A stretch of DNA of 64,000 nt, taken from contig JAXMGX010000006.1 in the NCBI GenBank assembly GCA_046347045.1, positions 1-64,000 of the forward strand, read 5' to 3'. Source of the DNA: ZC4RG30 sp046347045 (GTDB lineage Bacteria > Pseudomonadota > Gammaproteobacteria > Steroidobacterales > Steroidobacteraceae). The translations under genes were made by a program, and so were the position numbers. The notes beneath the pieces were generated by a model. The model was not told where the DNA came from, made no database searches, and saw only the letters and a list, made by a program, of their open reading frames with translations. This document shows positions 1-10,082 of the stretch, piece by piece (within the stretch, counting starts at the first letter, position 1; every line of letters starts with the position of its first letter).

Positions 1-2
1 GG

Positions 3-608
3 CAGCCGGGTCGCTGCCTTGCGTCGCAGCCGCATCCGCAGGAATCAGCCCGTGCCGATCGCGCGATGCTGTCCGCCGCCGGCCGGCTGTGGGCGCATGG
101 CGTCGAGCTCGACTGGACCGGCATGCGCAATGCCCACGCGCCGCGTCGAGTCGGATTGCCGACCTATCCCTTCGAGCGCTCCCGCTTCGGTCCCGAAGTG
201 CGAAGAGCGCCGATGCAGCCGCTCCGAATGGCTGCGGCCACGGTGGCTGCCGAGCCGAACGGTGAGGCGGCCCACTCCACTGCTGCAACCCATGGGCCGG
301 TCAACGAACTAGAAGAGCACGTTTCCGGGTTGTTTTGCGACATTGTCGGTATCGCGGCGCCGGCCAGGCGCATGAGCTTCTTCGAGCTCGGCGGTCACTC
401 GCTGCAGGCCGTACAGCTACTGTCGCGCTTGCGCCAGGATTTCGACGTTGAGCTCACGATGGCCGACTTCCTCGACGAACCCAGTATTGCCGGCGTGGCG
501 ACCACCATCGAACGCAGGCTGACAGAGGCGATCGGTCAGATGAGCGAAGAGGAAGTGCGCCGCGAGATGGAAGGGTTGGGCGATGATGGAGTCGGCAATG
601 GCGGCTGA
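3..608 (+). CDS. Modular polyketide synthase, C-terminal part (AT end, ACP, docking tail); 5' end outside window
   Basis: The frame is open from the left edge, so the start lies upstream of the window. The first residues match the end of a PKS acyltransferase domain: a 'GVELDW' segment, then the 'LPTYPFERSRFG' boundary motif. A roughly 80-residue linker follows, then an acyl carrier protein with the phosphopantetheine motif LGGHSL (Ser codon 399-401). The acidic/basic tail after the ACP, starting near 'MSEEEVRREM', resembles the C-terminal docking helices that pass the chain to the next protein. No KR/DH/ER is visible between AT and ACP, so this module would leave a beta-keto group unless processed elsewhere. 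The stop TGA lies 25 nt inside the downstream NRPS gene, so the two are very likely one operon and consecutive assembly-line proteins. Confidence 0.9.
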   Translation, partial: QPGRCLASQPHPQESARADRAMLSAAGRLWAHGVELDWTGMRNAHAPRRVGLPTYPFERSRFGPEVRRAPMQPLRMAAATVAAEPNGEAAHSTAATHGPVNELEEHVSGLFCDIVGIAAPARRMSFFELGGHSLQAVQLLSRLRQDFDVELTMADFLDEPSIAGVATTIERRLTEAIGQMSEEEVRREMEGLGDDGVGNGG

Positions 609-3600
609 GCCCGAAAGGCCGAAGGCGTCACTGTCCGCCGCCCAGCGCGCGCTGCTCGCCAAGCGCCTGAAGGGGCAGCGCGATCGACCGACCAGTGCGG
701 CGGCATCGATTGCCGTGCGCGCCGCGGATGCTCCGGTGCCGCTGTCCTTTCCTCAGGAAGGACTCTGGTTGCTCGATCGGCTGGCGCCGGGTGATCCATC
801 GTACAACCTTTCCTGGCGGATCGATCTGCGCGGCGATCTCGACGTGTCGGCACTGGAGCGAAGCCTGCAGTCCATCGTGCGGCGCCATGAGTCGCTGCGC
901 ACGACCTTCCCGGAGTCCGGCGATTCGGCGCGGCAGCACATTGCCACGTGGCAGCTGCCAGAGGTCGAAGTAATCGACCTGCGCTCCCTGCCGGACGAAG
1001 AGCGCCAGGCGCAGGCAAACGGCATCGTCGAGCAGGCCGCGCGGCATCCGCCGGATCTGCAGAACGGTCCGTTGCTGCAGGCCCGTCTGCTACGGCTCGC
1101 CGACGACCGCCATCTGCTGGTGTTCGTCGTGCACCACATCGTGTTCGATGGCTGGTCGATGGGAGTATTCTCCACGAGCTCGCGCATGAGTACGCCGCGC
1201 GGGCCTCTGGGTCAGCGCCGCCGGACGACAAATTGTCTCTGCAGTACGGCGACTTCGCGATCTGGCAGCGGCAACAGTTGGCGGGCGAGAGTGGTGCCCG
1301 CCAGCTCGCCTGGTGGCAGCGGAAGCTGGCTGGCGCGCCGGAATTGCTCGATGTGCCTTCGGACCGGCCGCGACCCTCGACCCGCACGGGCGTGGGTGGC
1401 TACGAGATGGTGTTGTTGCCACCGGCCACCGAAGAGTCGCTGCGTCGGCTGGCGCAGGAGCAGCAGACGACTTTGTTCGTAGTGCTGTTCGCGGTATTCA
1501 AGGCGTTGCTCTGGCGGCAGACCGGCCGCGCCGATCTGCTGGTCGGCACACCCGCGGCAGGTCGCAACCGGCGTGAACTGGAGCGGCTGATCGGATACTT
1601 CGTCAACATGCTGGTGATACGTACCGATGTCGGCGGGGATCCGCCGTTCCCGGAACTGGTGCGCCGCCTGCGCGATTCGGTCACGGAGGCGCTTGACCAT
1701 TCGGATGTGCCTTTCGACAAGCTGGTCGGGGAACTTCAGCCGGTGCGCTCGGCGGGAACCAACCCGCTGTTCCAGGTCGCCTTCCAGTTGCTGGAAGAAG
1801 GCGCGAGCATGCCATCTCGGTTGGGCCGGCTCGAATACAGGTGCGAAATGGTGCCGAACGGCACCTCCAAGTTCGACCTGACCATGCTGGTCAACAAGGT
1901 GCCCGAGGGTCTGCAGCTGGGTATTGAATACAGCACCGAGATGTTCGATGCGCTGACCATCGTGCGCATGCTCAACCACTACCGGAGTTTGGTCGAATCG
2001 GTCATCGCGGCGCCGGCAACGCGTATATCCAAATTGCCCATGCTCTCTGCCGCGGAGCTTTCGTCGCTTGGTGCGCAGGAGCGCGGCGCGGTGGAGGCTG
2101 CGTGGCCGCAGGGCGTTTTCATCTCGGCCTTTGCCGCGACGGCGGGCGAGCGCGGTGGGCGGATGGCGGTGCAGTGCGGGGAGCGGCGCCTGACGTACGG
2201 CGAGCTCAACGCCGAGGCCAACCGCATCGCCCACGCGCTGGCTGGCCTGGGTGTTGGCCGCGGGGCGAAGGTGGGCCTGTGCATGGAGCGCTCGGAGCAT
2301 TTGCTGTCGGCGCTGCTGGGCATCCAGAAGAGCGGTGCGGCGTACGTGCCGCTGGATCCGGGGTTCCCGGCCGAGCGCCTGCAGTACATGCTTACGGACA
2401 GCGGCGCGAGCGTGCTGCTGACGGCCGATGGCGCGGCCAGCCACATCGATGTACCGGCGCAGATGCGGGTGCTGGATCTGGCAGCGCAGGCTGATGAGTT
2501 CAAGGCGCAGCCCGACACCGATGTGGCTGTTCAGATCCGCGCGGAGGATCCGGCCTACGTGATCTATACCTCCGGCTCCACCGGCCGCCCGAAGGGGGTG
2601 GCGGTGCCGCATGGGGCGTTGCTGAACTTCCTGCGCTCGATGGCGCGCGAGCCGGGCCTGGGCGAGCAGGACGTGCTGGCCGCGGTGACGACGATCTCGT
2701 TCGATATCGCGGGCCTGGAGCTGTATCTGCCGCTGCTGGTGGGCGCGCGCATCGAACTGGTCAGCCGCCAGGAGGCGATCGATGGCCGGGGGCTGTCGGC
2801 GCGGCTGGCCCGCAGCGGCGCGACGGTGCTGCAGGCCACGCCTGCGACATGGCGGCTCCTGATCGAGTCGGGGTGGCGCGGTGCGCCGGGGTTCCGGGCG
2901 CTGTGCGGTGGCGAGGTGTTGCCGCAGCAACTGGCAGCGGATCTGCTGGAGCGGGTCGCGCAGTTGTGGAACCTGTACGGCCCGACCGAGACGACGATCT
3001 GGTCGACGCTGGAGCAGGTGAGGGCGGGCGAGGCGATCACGGTGGGCCGCCCGATCGCCAACACGCAGGTATATGTGCTGGGTGCTTCGATGGAGCGCAT
3101 GCCAGTGGGCTCGCCCGGGGAGATCTGGATCGGTGGCGATGGGGTTGCGTTGGGCTACCACGAACGTCCGGAGTTGACGGCGGAGCGGTTTGTGGCCGAT
3201 CCGTTCAGCGGCAAGCCTGGCGCCCGGTTGTACCGTACCGGGGATCTGGGCCGCTGGAGGCGGGACGGGCGGCTGGAGCATCTGGGCCGTGCCGACGGGC
3301 AGGTGAAGATTCGCGGCTACCGGATCGAGCTGGGCGAGATCGAGTCGGTGATGGAGGGCTTTGCGGGGGTGCGCCAGGCGGCGGTGGTGGTGCGCAATGC
3401 AGGCACGGGCAACGAGCGCCTGGTGGCCTGCGTGGTGCTGGACATCGCGGCACAACAGGCGTTGCCGGGGCTGCGCGCGCGGTTGCGCGAGCTGTTGCCC
3501 GATTACATGGTCCCGCAGGAGCTGATCGAACTGACCGCCATGCCCCTGACCGCCAATGGCAAGGTCGACCGCAAAGCCATCACCGAGAATCTGGGCACGG

Positions 3601-4685
3601 ACACAGGACAGCAATCGCAGGACGACACGCTGCCTGTCACCGAATCGCAAGGAAAGGTGTGGAACGCCTTCCGCGATGTGCTCGAACGCGAGGCCTTTGG
3701 CGTACAGACGAGCTTCTTCGATCTGGGCGGGCACTCACTGGCCGCGGCACGCCTGATGTCCAGGCTGCGCAATACCTTCGGCGTCGACCTGCCGCTGCGC
3801 CTGCTGTTCGAACAACCGACGGTGGCGGGTCTGGCGTGCTTGGTGGACCGCGCCTGCAATACGGATGAGTCGGACCTTGATTCCCTGCCGCGTTCGGTGG
3901 TCAGGTTGCAGCCTGGCAGTAATCCGCTGGAGACGCCGGTATTTGCGCTGCCAGGGCACAATGGCGATGTATTCTGCTACAGGCATCTGGCCGAGGGCAT
4001 GACCGGGCCCTTGTATGCCGTGCAGCCGCCCGGGGTAGACGGACATGCGTTGCCGCTGTCCGGTCTCGAACCCCTCACGGACTACCTGCTTGAACAGATT
4101 TTGGCAATCCGCCCGGAGGGCCACTGTATCGTGATGGGATATTGCGCGGGCGGCACCGTGGCTACGCAAGTGGCGCGCAAGCTGGAGGCCAGGGGGCAGC
4201 TGAAGGCGCTCGTGCTCATCGGCGCGCAGCATCCGAGGCACTATCAGCCGCGAGCCCGGCTGGGAATGCTATGGCGCTACATTGCAAGCCGCGTTCAGCG
4301 CCACGCCCGCGAACTGCGAAAAGGGGGGGCAGCTGCAGCTCCGGCCTACTTCGCGGCGCGGCTGCGCAACCTGATTCATGGCACACGGACGCAATCGCGT
4401 TCCACTGATCCGTTGCTGGCGGCGCGTGGGCGCGTAGAACGCGCCACGTTGCAGGCCGTTACATCATATCGCGGCGGTCCGCCATTGCGCGCGCCGGTCC
4501 GGCTGCTGCTTCCTCCGGTACTCTGGTACCGCAAGCCGGATGAGGTGCTCGCCGCCTGGCGTGCGGAGGGTGTCGATGTCGCCGCCGCGGTGTGCGATGT
4601 ATCCGACCAGGGTGACGAAATGCTGCAATCGCCTCACGTCGGCGCGGTCCTCAGTCGATACCGGGACATCATCGGGACGCTGTAG
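583..4685 (+). CDS. Nonribosomal peptide synthetase, C-A-PCP-TE termination module, with one frameshift near 1170
   Basis: This is a one-module chain-terminating NRPS of about 1,366 residues. The condensation domain carries HHIVFDG (from about 1132). Right after it the frame moves from +1 to +3: adding one C at about 1170 restores a continuous FLHELAHEY reading, so a 1-nt deletion is likely. The adenylation domain (about 2100-3560) has TSGSTGRPKG, YGPTET, YRTGD and NGKVDR. Residues at the ten specificity positions read D-I-L-Q-L-G-L-I-W-K, a signature I associate with glycine. The PCP motif LGGHSL has its Ser codon at 3735-3737. The thioesterase (about 3930-4640) has GYCAGG, with Cys (codon 4143-4145) where Ser is usual. 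The start at 583 has GGAAGGG about 7 nt upstream. The preceding PKS suggests glycine is condensed onto a polyketide and the product released by the TE. Confidence 0.9.
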
Positions 4686-4693
4686 GAGATCCA

Positions 4694-5854
4694 GTGTCGA
4701 TGCCAGCCATTGCGGCGGCTTCCGCCACCCCGTCGACCTCCATCGCAGGTTCACGCGAGTACGCGCTTGACTCTGCACGCGGTGCATTGATGTCGCTGGG
4801 CGTGCTCCTGCATGTTGCCAATATCTACGAGGTCGCCGCCACATGGGAGATTTCCGATCCGCAGCGATCCGGAGTTTTCGATTTCATCTCCTGGCTCATA
4901 CACGAGTTCCGAATGGAGTCCTTCTACTGGATATCGGGCTACTTCTGCGCGATGACCTTCTGGAAGCGTGGAGTCGGATACATGCTCCAGCGGCGCATGT
5001 TTCGCGTCGGCGTGCCCCTGGTAACCACCTGGCTGACGCTGAACGTTGCCCAGGAGGTGCTTATCGCCCGGTGGCGGGGACTCGATCCGATCAATGTACT
5101 GAGCGAGGGCGTCGGACCCATGCATCTCTGGTTTCTGCTCGACTTGCTGATCTACCTGCTGGCAGGCGCCTTGCTGCTCTCAAAGGGCAGTGCGCTGCTG
5201 GATCGAGCCAGTCTGTCATGGAAATCAGGATCGCTGTCGCTGTTGTTTGCGCTGACTGCAGTCGCCTATCTGCTGTCGCTGTTGGTGCGCGGCTCCGGCA
5301 TGGCCTACATCAAGCCGTTCGGCATCATCGAACCCTTGCGCCTCGCCAGCTATTTCCCGTACTTCGCAGCGGGCATGCTCATGTACAGGGCTGATGTCAT
5401 CCGGCGCGCCTTCTTCGGTCTAAACGCGCCGGCGATGCTTGCCGTGGCCGTACCTTTGTCGATGGCGGCATCCTATTTGCACGCCGGGAGCTCCCGCGCG
5501 GCGATCGAAAGCGGCGCCCTGGTGGAGATATTCGCCAAGTGGATGCTGGTCTCGGGGGTCATCGGCGCGTTTCAGCGCTGGGCATCGAGGCCGGGAAGGC
5601 TCGGTAATCTTCTGGCCGATGCCAGCTACACGGTCTACCTGTTTCACCATTCGGTGGTGGTTGCCCTGGGGATCCTCGTCATGCCCCTGGCTGTAGGTCC
5701 GTACCTTAAGTTCGTGGGGGTGACAGTAGGCACGTTGGTGGTCACGGCGGCCATCCATCAATATGTGATCAGGCCGACGCCCTTGCTCCGCCTGCTTTAC
5801 AACGGCCGCCCGCTCAGCGATGTTCAGTCGCCGCCCAGCAAGGCATCGAGTTGA
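4694..5854 (+). CDS. Acyltransferase family 3 (OafA/OpgC-like) integral membrane protein
   Basis: This 386-residue polytopic protein has about ten hydrophobic segments. The N-terminal block 'DSARGALMSLGVLLHV' is the acyltransferase-3 version of the family's conserved first helix, and 'SGYFCAM' also matches the family. Relatives transfer acetyl, succinyl or longer acyl groups to sugars, glucans or antibiotics at the inner membrane. The GTG start at 4694 follows GGAGA with a short spacer only 9 nt after the NRPS stop; an in-frame ATG at 4700 is an alternative. Tight coupling to the NRPS suggests it modifies or exports the product, but the acyl donor and acceptor are unknown. Its last 31 nt overlap the convergent DUF1839 gene. 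Confidence 0.8.
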   Translation: MSMPAIAAASATPSTSIAGSREYALDSARGALMSLGVLLHVANIYEVAATWEISDPQRSGVFDFISWLIHEFRMESFYWISGYFCAMTFWKRGVGYMLQRRMFRVGVPLVTTWLTLNVAQEVLIARWRGLDPINVLSEGVGPMHLWFLLDLLIYLLAGALLLSKGSALLDRASLSWKSGSLSLLFALTAVAYLLSLLVRGSGMAYIKPFGIIEPLRLASYFPYFAAGMLMYRADVIRRAFFGLNAPAMLAVAVPLSMAASYLHAGSSRAAIESGALVEIFAKWMLVSGVIGAFQRWASRPGRLGNLLADASYTVYLFHHSVVVALGILVMPLAVGPYLKFVGVTVGTLVVTAAIHQYVIRPTPLLRLLYNGRPLSDVQSPPSKASS

Positions 5855-6840
5855 TCGGTTGCCTTCTCCCACGCGAGGGCCATCTCGCGGCATGACTCGA
5901 CCAGGCCCGCTTGCTTGCCCGTCGCGGCGGCGCGCGCGCCCTTGAGTATGAGGGTCTTGCATCCTGAGGAGATGCCGGCGAAGGTCTCGGCCGCCGGGCG
6001 GCAATCCAGCAGATCGAGCTGCTGTAGCCAGTGCAGATTGCCTGCCAGCAGTTCCAGGGAGGCGCCTATCTGCCGCACGCTACCGAATGCCCACAGGTGG
6101 TAATGGTCCATGCCCTTTTCGCGCAGCACCGGCAGCCACGCCGGCAGTGAGTCGGCGAAACGCGCCAGTGGATTGAGAGTGGGCCGTCGGGAAAGGTAGC
6201 GGCGCAGCAGACCTATGCTCCGCGCTCCGAGATCCGAGGGGGTTCTCCGGATCATCCGCTCCAGTCCGATGAATTCCGCAAACAGCGGCAATGTGGAGGG
6301 GTCCGCGGGTTGCTGCAAGCGAAGCGTCCTGAGGAAGTCCTCGCCCTCGAGTTGGTAGTACCCGGCATTGTGAAAGTAGCCGAGCCGCTGATTCTCCACG
6401 TCGAGTGAATTAAAGACGATGGTCGTCTTCACGTGGTTCTGGCGGTAATCTGTTCCCGCCACATCGGGCAACCAGTACGCGTCCGCCTCGGTACTGATCA
6501 GTCTGCCGGCGGCCAGATGCGTGATGGCATGTTCGAGCAGCGGACGCCAGACATTCAGTTCCTGAACTTCCACGCCGTACAGATCGAACAGATCCTCGGG
6601 CGTGGGTTTGAGGAAGGTCCACTGGTCATCCTGGAAGTCTCCGGCCAGAACGAACGGCATGATGGCGCGCGACTCTAGCCTGAGTGCGTGCAGCACCTCG
6701 ATCCACAGATCCACATAGCAATTTCTCTCCGGCCAGACACAGCTTTCCTGATGGAAAATGCTGCGGCCATAGCTGACCGGATCCAAACCGGCAATGACGC
6801 TCAGCGCGGCCAAAGCAGATTCTGCACCGCCGAGGGCCAC
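5824..6840 (-). CDS. DUF1839 family protein
   Basis: The protein is about 330 residues. The N-terminal motif 'CYVDLWIEVLHAL' and the central run of polar and aromatic residues ('YFHNAGYY', 'HYHLWAFG') match DUF1839, whose biochemical activity I do not know. The family is remembered as a companion of amino acid:[carrier protein] ligases, and the ligase gene is immediately upstream and overlaps it by 40 nt. A role in the same aminoacyl-carrier-protein pathway (transfer or product formation) is an inference. The start is uncertain: GTG at 6840 gives the longest frame, and TTG at 6813 leaves a more typical short N-terminus before 'GLDPVSY'; neither has a clear Shine-Dalgarno site. The gene closes the minus-strand operon and its 3' end overlaps the facing acyltransferase gene. 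Confidence 0.8.
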   Translation of the reverse strand: MALGGAESALAALSVIAGLDPVSYGRSIFHQESCVWPERNCYVDLWIEVLHALRLESRAIMPFVLAGDFQDDQWTFLKPTPEDLFDLYGVEVQELNVWRPLLEHAITHLAAGRLISTEADAYWLPDVAGTDYRQNHVKTTIVFNSLDVENQRLGYFHNAGYYQLEGEDFLRTLRLQQPADPSTLPLFAEFIGLERMIRRTPSDLGARSIGLLRRYLSRRPTLNPLARFADSLPAWLPVLREKGMDHYHLWAFGSVRQIGASLELLAGNLHWLQQLDLLDCRPAAETFAGISSGCKTLILKGARAAATGKQAGLVESCREMALAWEKATDQLDALLGGD

Positions 6841-7715
6841 TTGCCCGGGTCGAACCCGTGCTCCTTGAGAAGAGCCATCGTCACCCGCTCAAGACCGAAG
6901 CCAAGGCAGGCGGTATTGGCCACATTCCCATCCGCAGTGCGGATATCGAAGGTGCCGCCGAAATGTTCCTGGTGGAAATTGAACGAACAGACGGCGGTGG
7001 GATTCTCGAGCGATATGACCGGAACCAGCACCTCGAATTTGAGGCGCTGTTCGCGTTGGCTGCGGCCAAGTACCTTGCCACCACGGCCGAAGAAGGGGTC
7101 GGAAGCGACGTCTGACTGCGCCTGCAGGCCGAGAGACCTCAGGATCGAGATACCCTTCTGCAGCCATGCGCCACGCCATTCCACCACTTGATCGGCGGTT
7201 CCGATGCGTATGAATTCGCGCATGCGGAATGACTGGAGCCGGGTCGGCTCTGGAGAAGGCTCGTGCCTGAAGACCCAGTTGGTGATCGTAATCAGTCTGC
7301 CATTGACAGGTACGGAGCCGCTGCACGTGGGATACACCGGGTAACAGACTGCAGGGCTCAGCGCCACATCGGTCATCTTGAGCATTGAACCCCAGTCTTC
7401 GCCGGCGTTGGCCATTTCCGCCAGCTTCTTGGACTCGAGTTCGGTGCCGAAGAAACTGTGCACGGCACCGCACAGGTGCGGAAAGGACTCGAGGTAGTGC
7501 ACACGCTCGATGATCTTGCGATTTATCACCGGCGGAAACCACATTTCCTCGGCGCCATCCGCCGCGGAAATGCGGCTGATCATCGCATTGAAGGCCTCCA
7601 CGATGGACTCGAAGACCTTGCCGCGCCCGAATGCACCCTGCACTCCAACCGGAATGATGAGGCCATGAGAGACCAGATCCTGATAGAACTGATCGATATC
7701 GTAGATCTTGGCCAT
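6801..7715 (-). CDS. Amino acid:[carrier protein] ligase (truncated seryl-tRNA synthetase homologue)
   Basis: This 304-residue protein has the class II aminoacyl-tRNA synthetase catalytic core of the atypical (archaeal-type) SerRS and lacks the tRNA-binding N-terminal domain. Visible features are motif 2 (RHEPSPEP, then SFRMREF, about residues 150-168) and motif 3 (CLGFGLERVTMALL near 280). Cys131 and the Cys of motif 3 fit the zinc-site positions. Characterised relatives from Bradyrhizobium and Agrobacterium activate glycine or alanine with ATP and load it on the phosphopantetheine of a small carrier protein instead of tRNA. The probable partner carrier protein is at the head of this operon (14401-14652). 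The ATG at 7715 follows a good ACGGAG site. Which amino acid is used cannot be read from sequence alone. Confidence 0.9.
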   Translation of the reverse strand: MAKIYDIDQFYQDLVSHGLIIPVGVQGAFGRGKVFESIVEAFNAMISRISAADGAEEMWFPPVINRKIIERVHYLESFPHLCGAVHSFFGTELESKKLAEMANAGEDWGSMLKMTDVALSPAVCYPVYPTCSGSVPVNGRLITITNWVFRHEPSPEPTRLQSFRMREFIRIGTADQVVEWRGAWLQKGISILRSLGLQAQSDVASDPFFGRGGKVLGRSQREQRLKFEVLVPVISLENPTAVCSFNFHQEHFGGTFDIRTADGNVANTACLGFGLERVTMALLKEHGFDPGKWPSAVQNLLWPR

Positions 7716-7732
7716 GGAAACTCCGTTGGTGG

Positions 7733-8899
7733 TCAGGCGTCCTTGTATACCAGCAGCATGGCGGCGCTCTTGGATTTGACGCGCTCGTTCGAAATCATCA
7801 GCGAGGCCGAAAGCAGGTCACGGTAATGGCGTCCCACGCTGAATGGCGAGTTGTTCTTGTAGCCCAGAATGCCCACGATCTGCAGCGCCTGATGCACAAT
7901 CGCCGGCCCCGCGGACGACGCAGCCACCTTCAGATTGTTGAAGCGAAGGGCCCATCCCATAGAAAGCAATTCTTCCCTCGCCGCTGGGGTGTCGCCCATC
8001 GCGTCGAATTCATCGGCAACCGCCTGCCAGCCGTGCCGCATACTCTGCAGCGCGCCGGTAACTTCTGCCAGCCTCAGCGCCGTGGGCGGCACCGAGCCCG
8101 GCTTCTTGCGCGCCTCGCCTCTCACGTACGCGCCTGCGCGCGCCACTGCATCGGCAGCGATGCCCCACCACAGAGAAGACCACAGCACGTGGGAATACGG
8201 AACCATCGTCTGAGCGGCGGAGTCCGCGAACGCGCCTGGGATGATCTGCGCTTCGTCTCCTGAGGAGGTTAGGCGGAAGCCCGGGCTGCAGGTGCCACGC
8301 ATGCCCAGTGTGTCCCAGTCCGTGGTCTGCTCCAGCTGGTAGTCCCCGGTCTTCACCAGGACCAGAACCTGGTCGTTGGCGGGCGATTCTGCATTTCGCC
8401 TCGTCGTGACGAGGATGGCATCCGCATGTGCGCAATAGGAGCCCGTCGTGGCGTCCTTGTTGAGCGTGAAGCGGCCATTCGCGCGCTCCACGGCGCAGAT
8501 GCTGGATCGCGTGTCCCCGGAAGTGCCGACCTCCGAAGTGATCGACGCCAATACATACTGATGCTTCACCAGGTCGCGAAGGTACTGGACGAGCACCGCT
8601 GAATCCGCATGGTGTCGTGCGATGCAGGCCAGCTGGATGTAGTGCATGGCTAGCACCATGCCGCTGCTGCCGCACCCCTGGGCCACCGCGGCGCATATTT
8701 CCGAAAGCTCCCTGAGGTTGCAGCCCGCTCCGCCAAGGGCCTGCGGAACGGCAGCCGACAGCAGGCCGGCCTTCTTGAGCTCGGCGATGGTTTCGGTTGG
8801 GAATCGAGCCTCTCGGTCCACGTCCATGGCGTGCTTCGACGCCACAGTGGAGGCGATCCTGCGGGCTGCTTCGATCAATTCGGCGGCTGGTGTAGTCAT
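7733..8899 (-). CDS. Acyl-CoA/acyl-ACP dehydrogenase-like flavoprotein
   Basis: The 388-residue protein has the normal acyl-CoA dehydrogenase length and layout. There is an N-terminal helical domain with 'FPTETIAELKKAGLL' and 'PQALGGAG', a middle beta domain with 'GTSGDTRSS', and a C-terminal helical domain rich in Ala and Arg. The family uses FAD for alpha,beta-desaturation of acyl thioesters. Members in secondary metabolism oxidise aminoacyl or acyl groups on carrier proteins. The stop is 17 nt before the aminoacyl-carrier-protein ligase start, so the carrier-protein-bound amino acid or acyl chain is the likely substrate (inference). I could not assign the catalytic Glu with confidence, so a non-dehydrogenase role (for example N-oxidation) remains possible. 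Confidence 0.85.
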   Translation of the reverse strand: MTTPAAELIEAARRIASTVASKHAMDVDREARFPTETIAELKKAGLLSAAVPQALGGAGCNLRELSEICAAVAQGCGSSGMVLAMHYIQLACIARHHADSAVLVQYLRDLVKHQYVLASITSEVGTSGDTRSSICAVERANGRFTLNKDATTGSYCAHADAILVTTRRNAESPANDQVLVLVKTGDYQLEQTTDWDTLGMRGTCSPGFRLTSSGDEAQIIPGAFADSAAQTMVPYSHVLWSSLWWGIAADAVARAGAYVRGEARKKPGSVPPTALRLAEVTGALQSMRHGWQAVADEFDAMGDTPAAREELLSMGWALRFNNLKVAASSAGPAIVHQALQIVGILGYKNNSPFSVGRHYRDLLSASLMISNERVKSKSAAMLLVYKDA

Positions 8900-8939
8900 A
8901 GTTGTTCTTGTTCCCTGGATGGATAATGATCACCCAAAC

Positions 8940-10082
8940 TCAGGCTTTCGGCGCGTGAACGTCGTCACGAACAGGCTGGAAGTGGGTTTTGAGCCTCAGA
9001 AAATGCCTTTCGACCAGTAGATAAGAAGCAATCCCAACCAGATAGGTCAGAATGACGAATATTCCGACGTACCAGAAGGGGCCACCCAGACCGACTTTCT
9101 GAAGCAGGCCACGCAGTGGTACTCCGATCACACCCTGAAGGGGCTTGTGGGCAATATACATCGCATAGCTGTAACGTCCCACAGACCGCAGCAGGGGCAG
9201 GCTCAGCACGCCGCGAGCCAGATCGGGTACGAAGCTGCCGCGGCGGTCGAGGCAGACCAGAATCACGGCAGCGGTGACCAGCGCGAGCAAAGGATAACCA
9301 ACCAGCACGGTGACCGGGCTGTGCAGGTCGAATGTGTGAGTGATCACAGCGCTGGCTGCAAGGCAGGCTAGAGCCGACCACCAGAGCGTGTCCGTCAACC
9401 TCCGATCCTGGAGCAGCGAGCCATGTTCTCGCGCCAGTACCGCCGCGGCAGCGCCCGTGGTTAGAGCGTCCATGCGGCAAATGGTCCACATGTATGTGGC
9501 GTTGGACGGCAGATCGGCGCTCATCGCAAGTGCCCGTGCAACCAACGCCAGTCCGGCCGCCGCCGCGCATACCATCAGAAGTTTTCTGCCGCCACCGGTT
9601 AGCAGCACAACGACTGGCCAGACGAGGTAGAACTGCTCTTCGACCGCGAGTGACCAGTAATGCGGAAACCCCCGGACCTCGCCGAAGAAGGGTTGCGTCC
9701 AGTTGTTGAGAAAGAGCCAGAGCCAGACTTGCTGATCGTGCGTCGCCAGGACATCGGCAGGCAACGTGAACAGTGCTGGCACGACCACCAGCGCGATGAC
9801 AAGCGACAGGTAGTAAATGGGCAGGATACGCAGTCCGCGCCGCACGAAGAACGACGTGAAGTAGTTCCGCGAACCGAGTGTCTGCAGGAGCTGTCCGGTG
9901 ATCAGGAATCCGGACAGTACAAAGAATATCTGTACACCTATCCAGCCGATATGCGAGACCATGGCTGGCAGCCATTCATGCGGCAGCGTGCTCTGGAAAG
10001 CATCGATGTTGTGGGGAATCACCAGCAGGATCGCCAACCCCCGAAGCCCGTCCAGCGCTGGCCAGTGACGGGCCTGCGTCAT
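8940..10082 (-). CDS. Acyltransferase family 3 (OafA/YrhL-like) membrane protein
   Basis: This 380-residue polytopic protein has the family hallmarks near the N-terminus: 'LDGLRGLAILLVI' and 'GVQIFFVLSGFLITG', then 'RRGLRILPIYY'. The catalytic-type His of helix 1 sits in 'VIPHNID'. It would O-acylate a sugar or lipid-linked glycan at the inner membrane. The ATG overlaps the stop of the preceding two-domain hydrolase gene by 4 bp (ATGA), so translation is coupled. It is clearly different in sequence from the acyltransferase at 4694-5854, so the locus has two membrane acyltransferases, one per operon. The substrate is unknown. Confidence 0.9.
   Translation of the reverse strand: MTQARHWPALDGLRGLAILLVIPHNIDAFQSTLPHEWLPAMVSHIGWIGVQIFFVLSGFLITGQLLQTLGSRNYFTSFFVRRGLRILPIYYLSLVIALVVVPALFTLPADVLATHDQQVWLWLFLNNWTQPFFGEVRGFPHYWSLAVEEQFYLVWPVVVLLTGGGRKLLMVCAAAAGLALVARALAMSADLPSNATYMWTICRMDALTTGAAAAVLAREHGSLLQDRRLTDTLWWSALACLAASAVITHTFDLHSPVTVLVGYPLLALVTAAVILVCLDRRGSFVPDLARGVLSLPLLRSVGRYSYAMYIAHKPLQGVIGVPLRGLLQKVGLGGPFWYVGIFVILTYLVGIASYLLVERHFLRLKTHFQPVRDDVHAPKA

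Noticed and set aside
1212..3734. 840-residue minus-strand open frame across the NRPS
   Set aside because: It is antisense to the well-conserved C-A-PCP coding sequence and has no recognisable domain; high GC keeps antisense frames open.
5824..6840. DUF1839 gene as a nonfunctional overlap artefact
   Set aside because: The coding sequence has family motifs over its whole length, so the overlap with the ligase gene only affects start choice.
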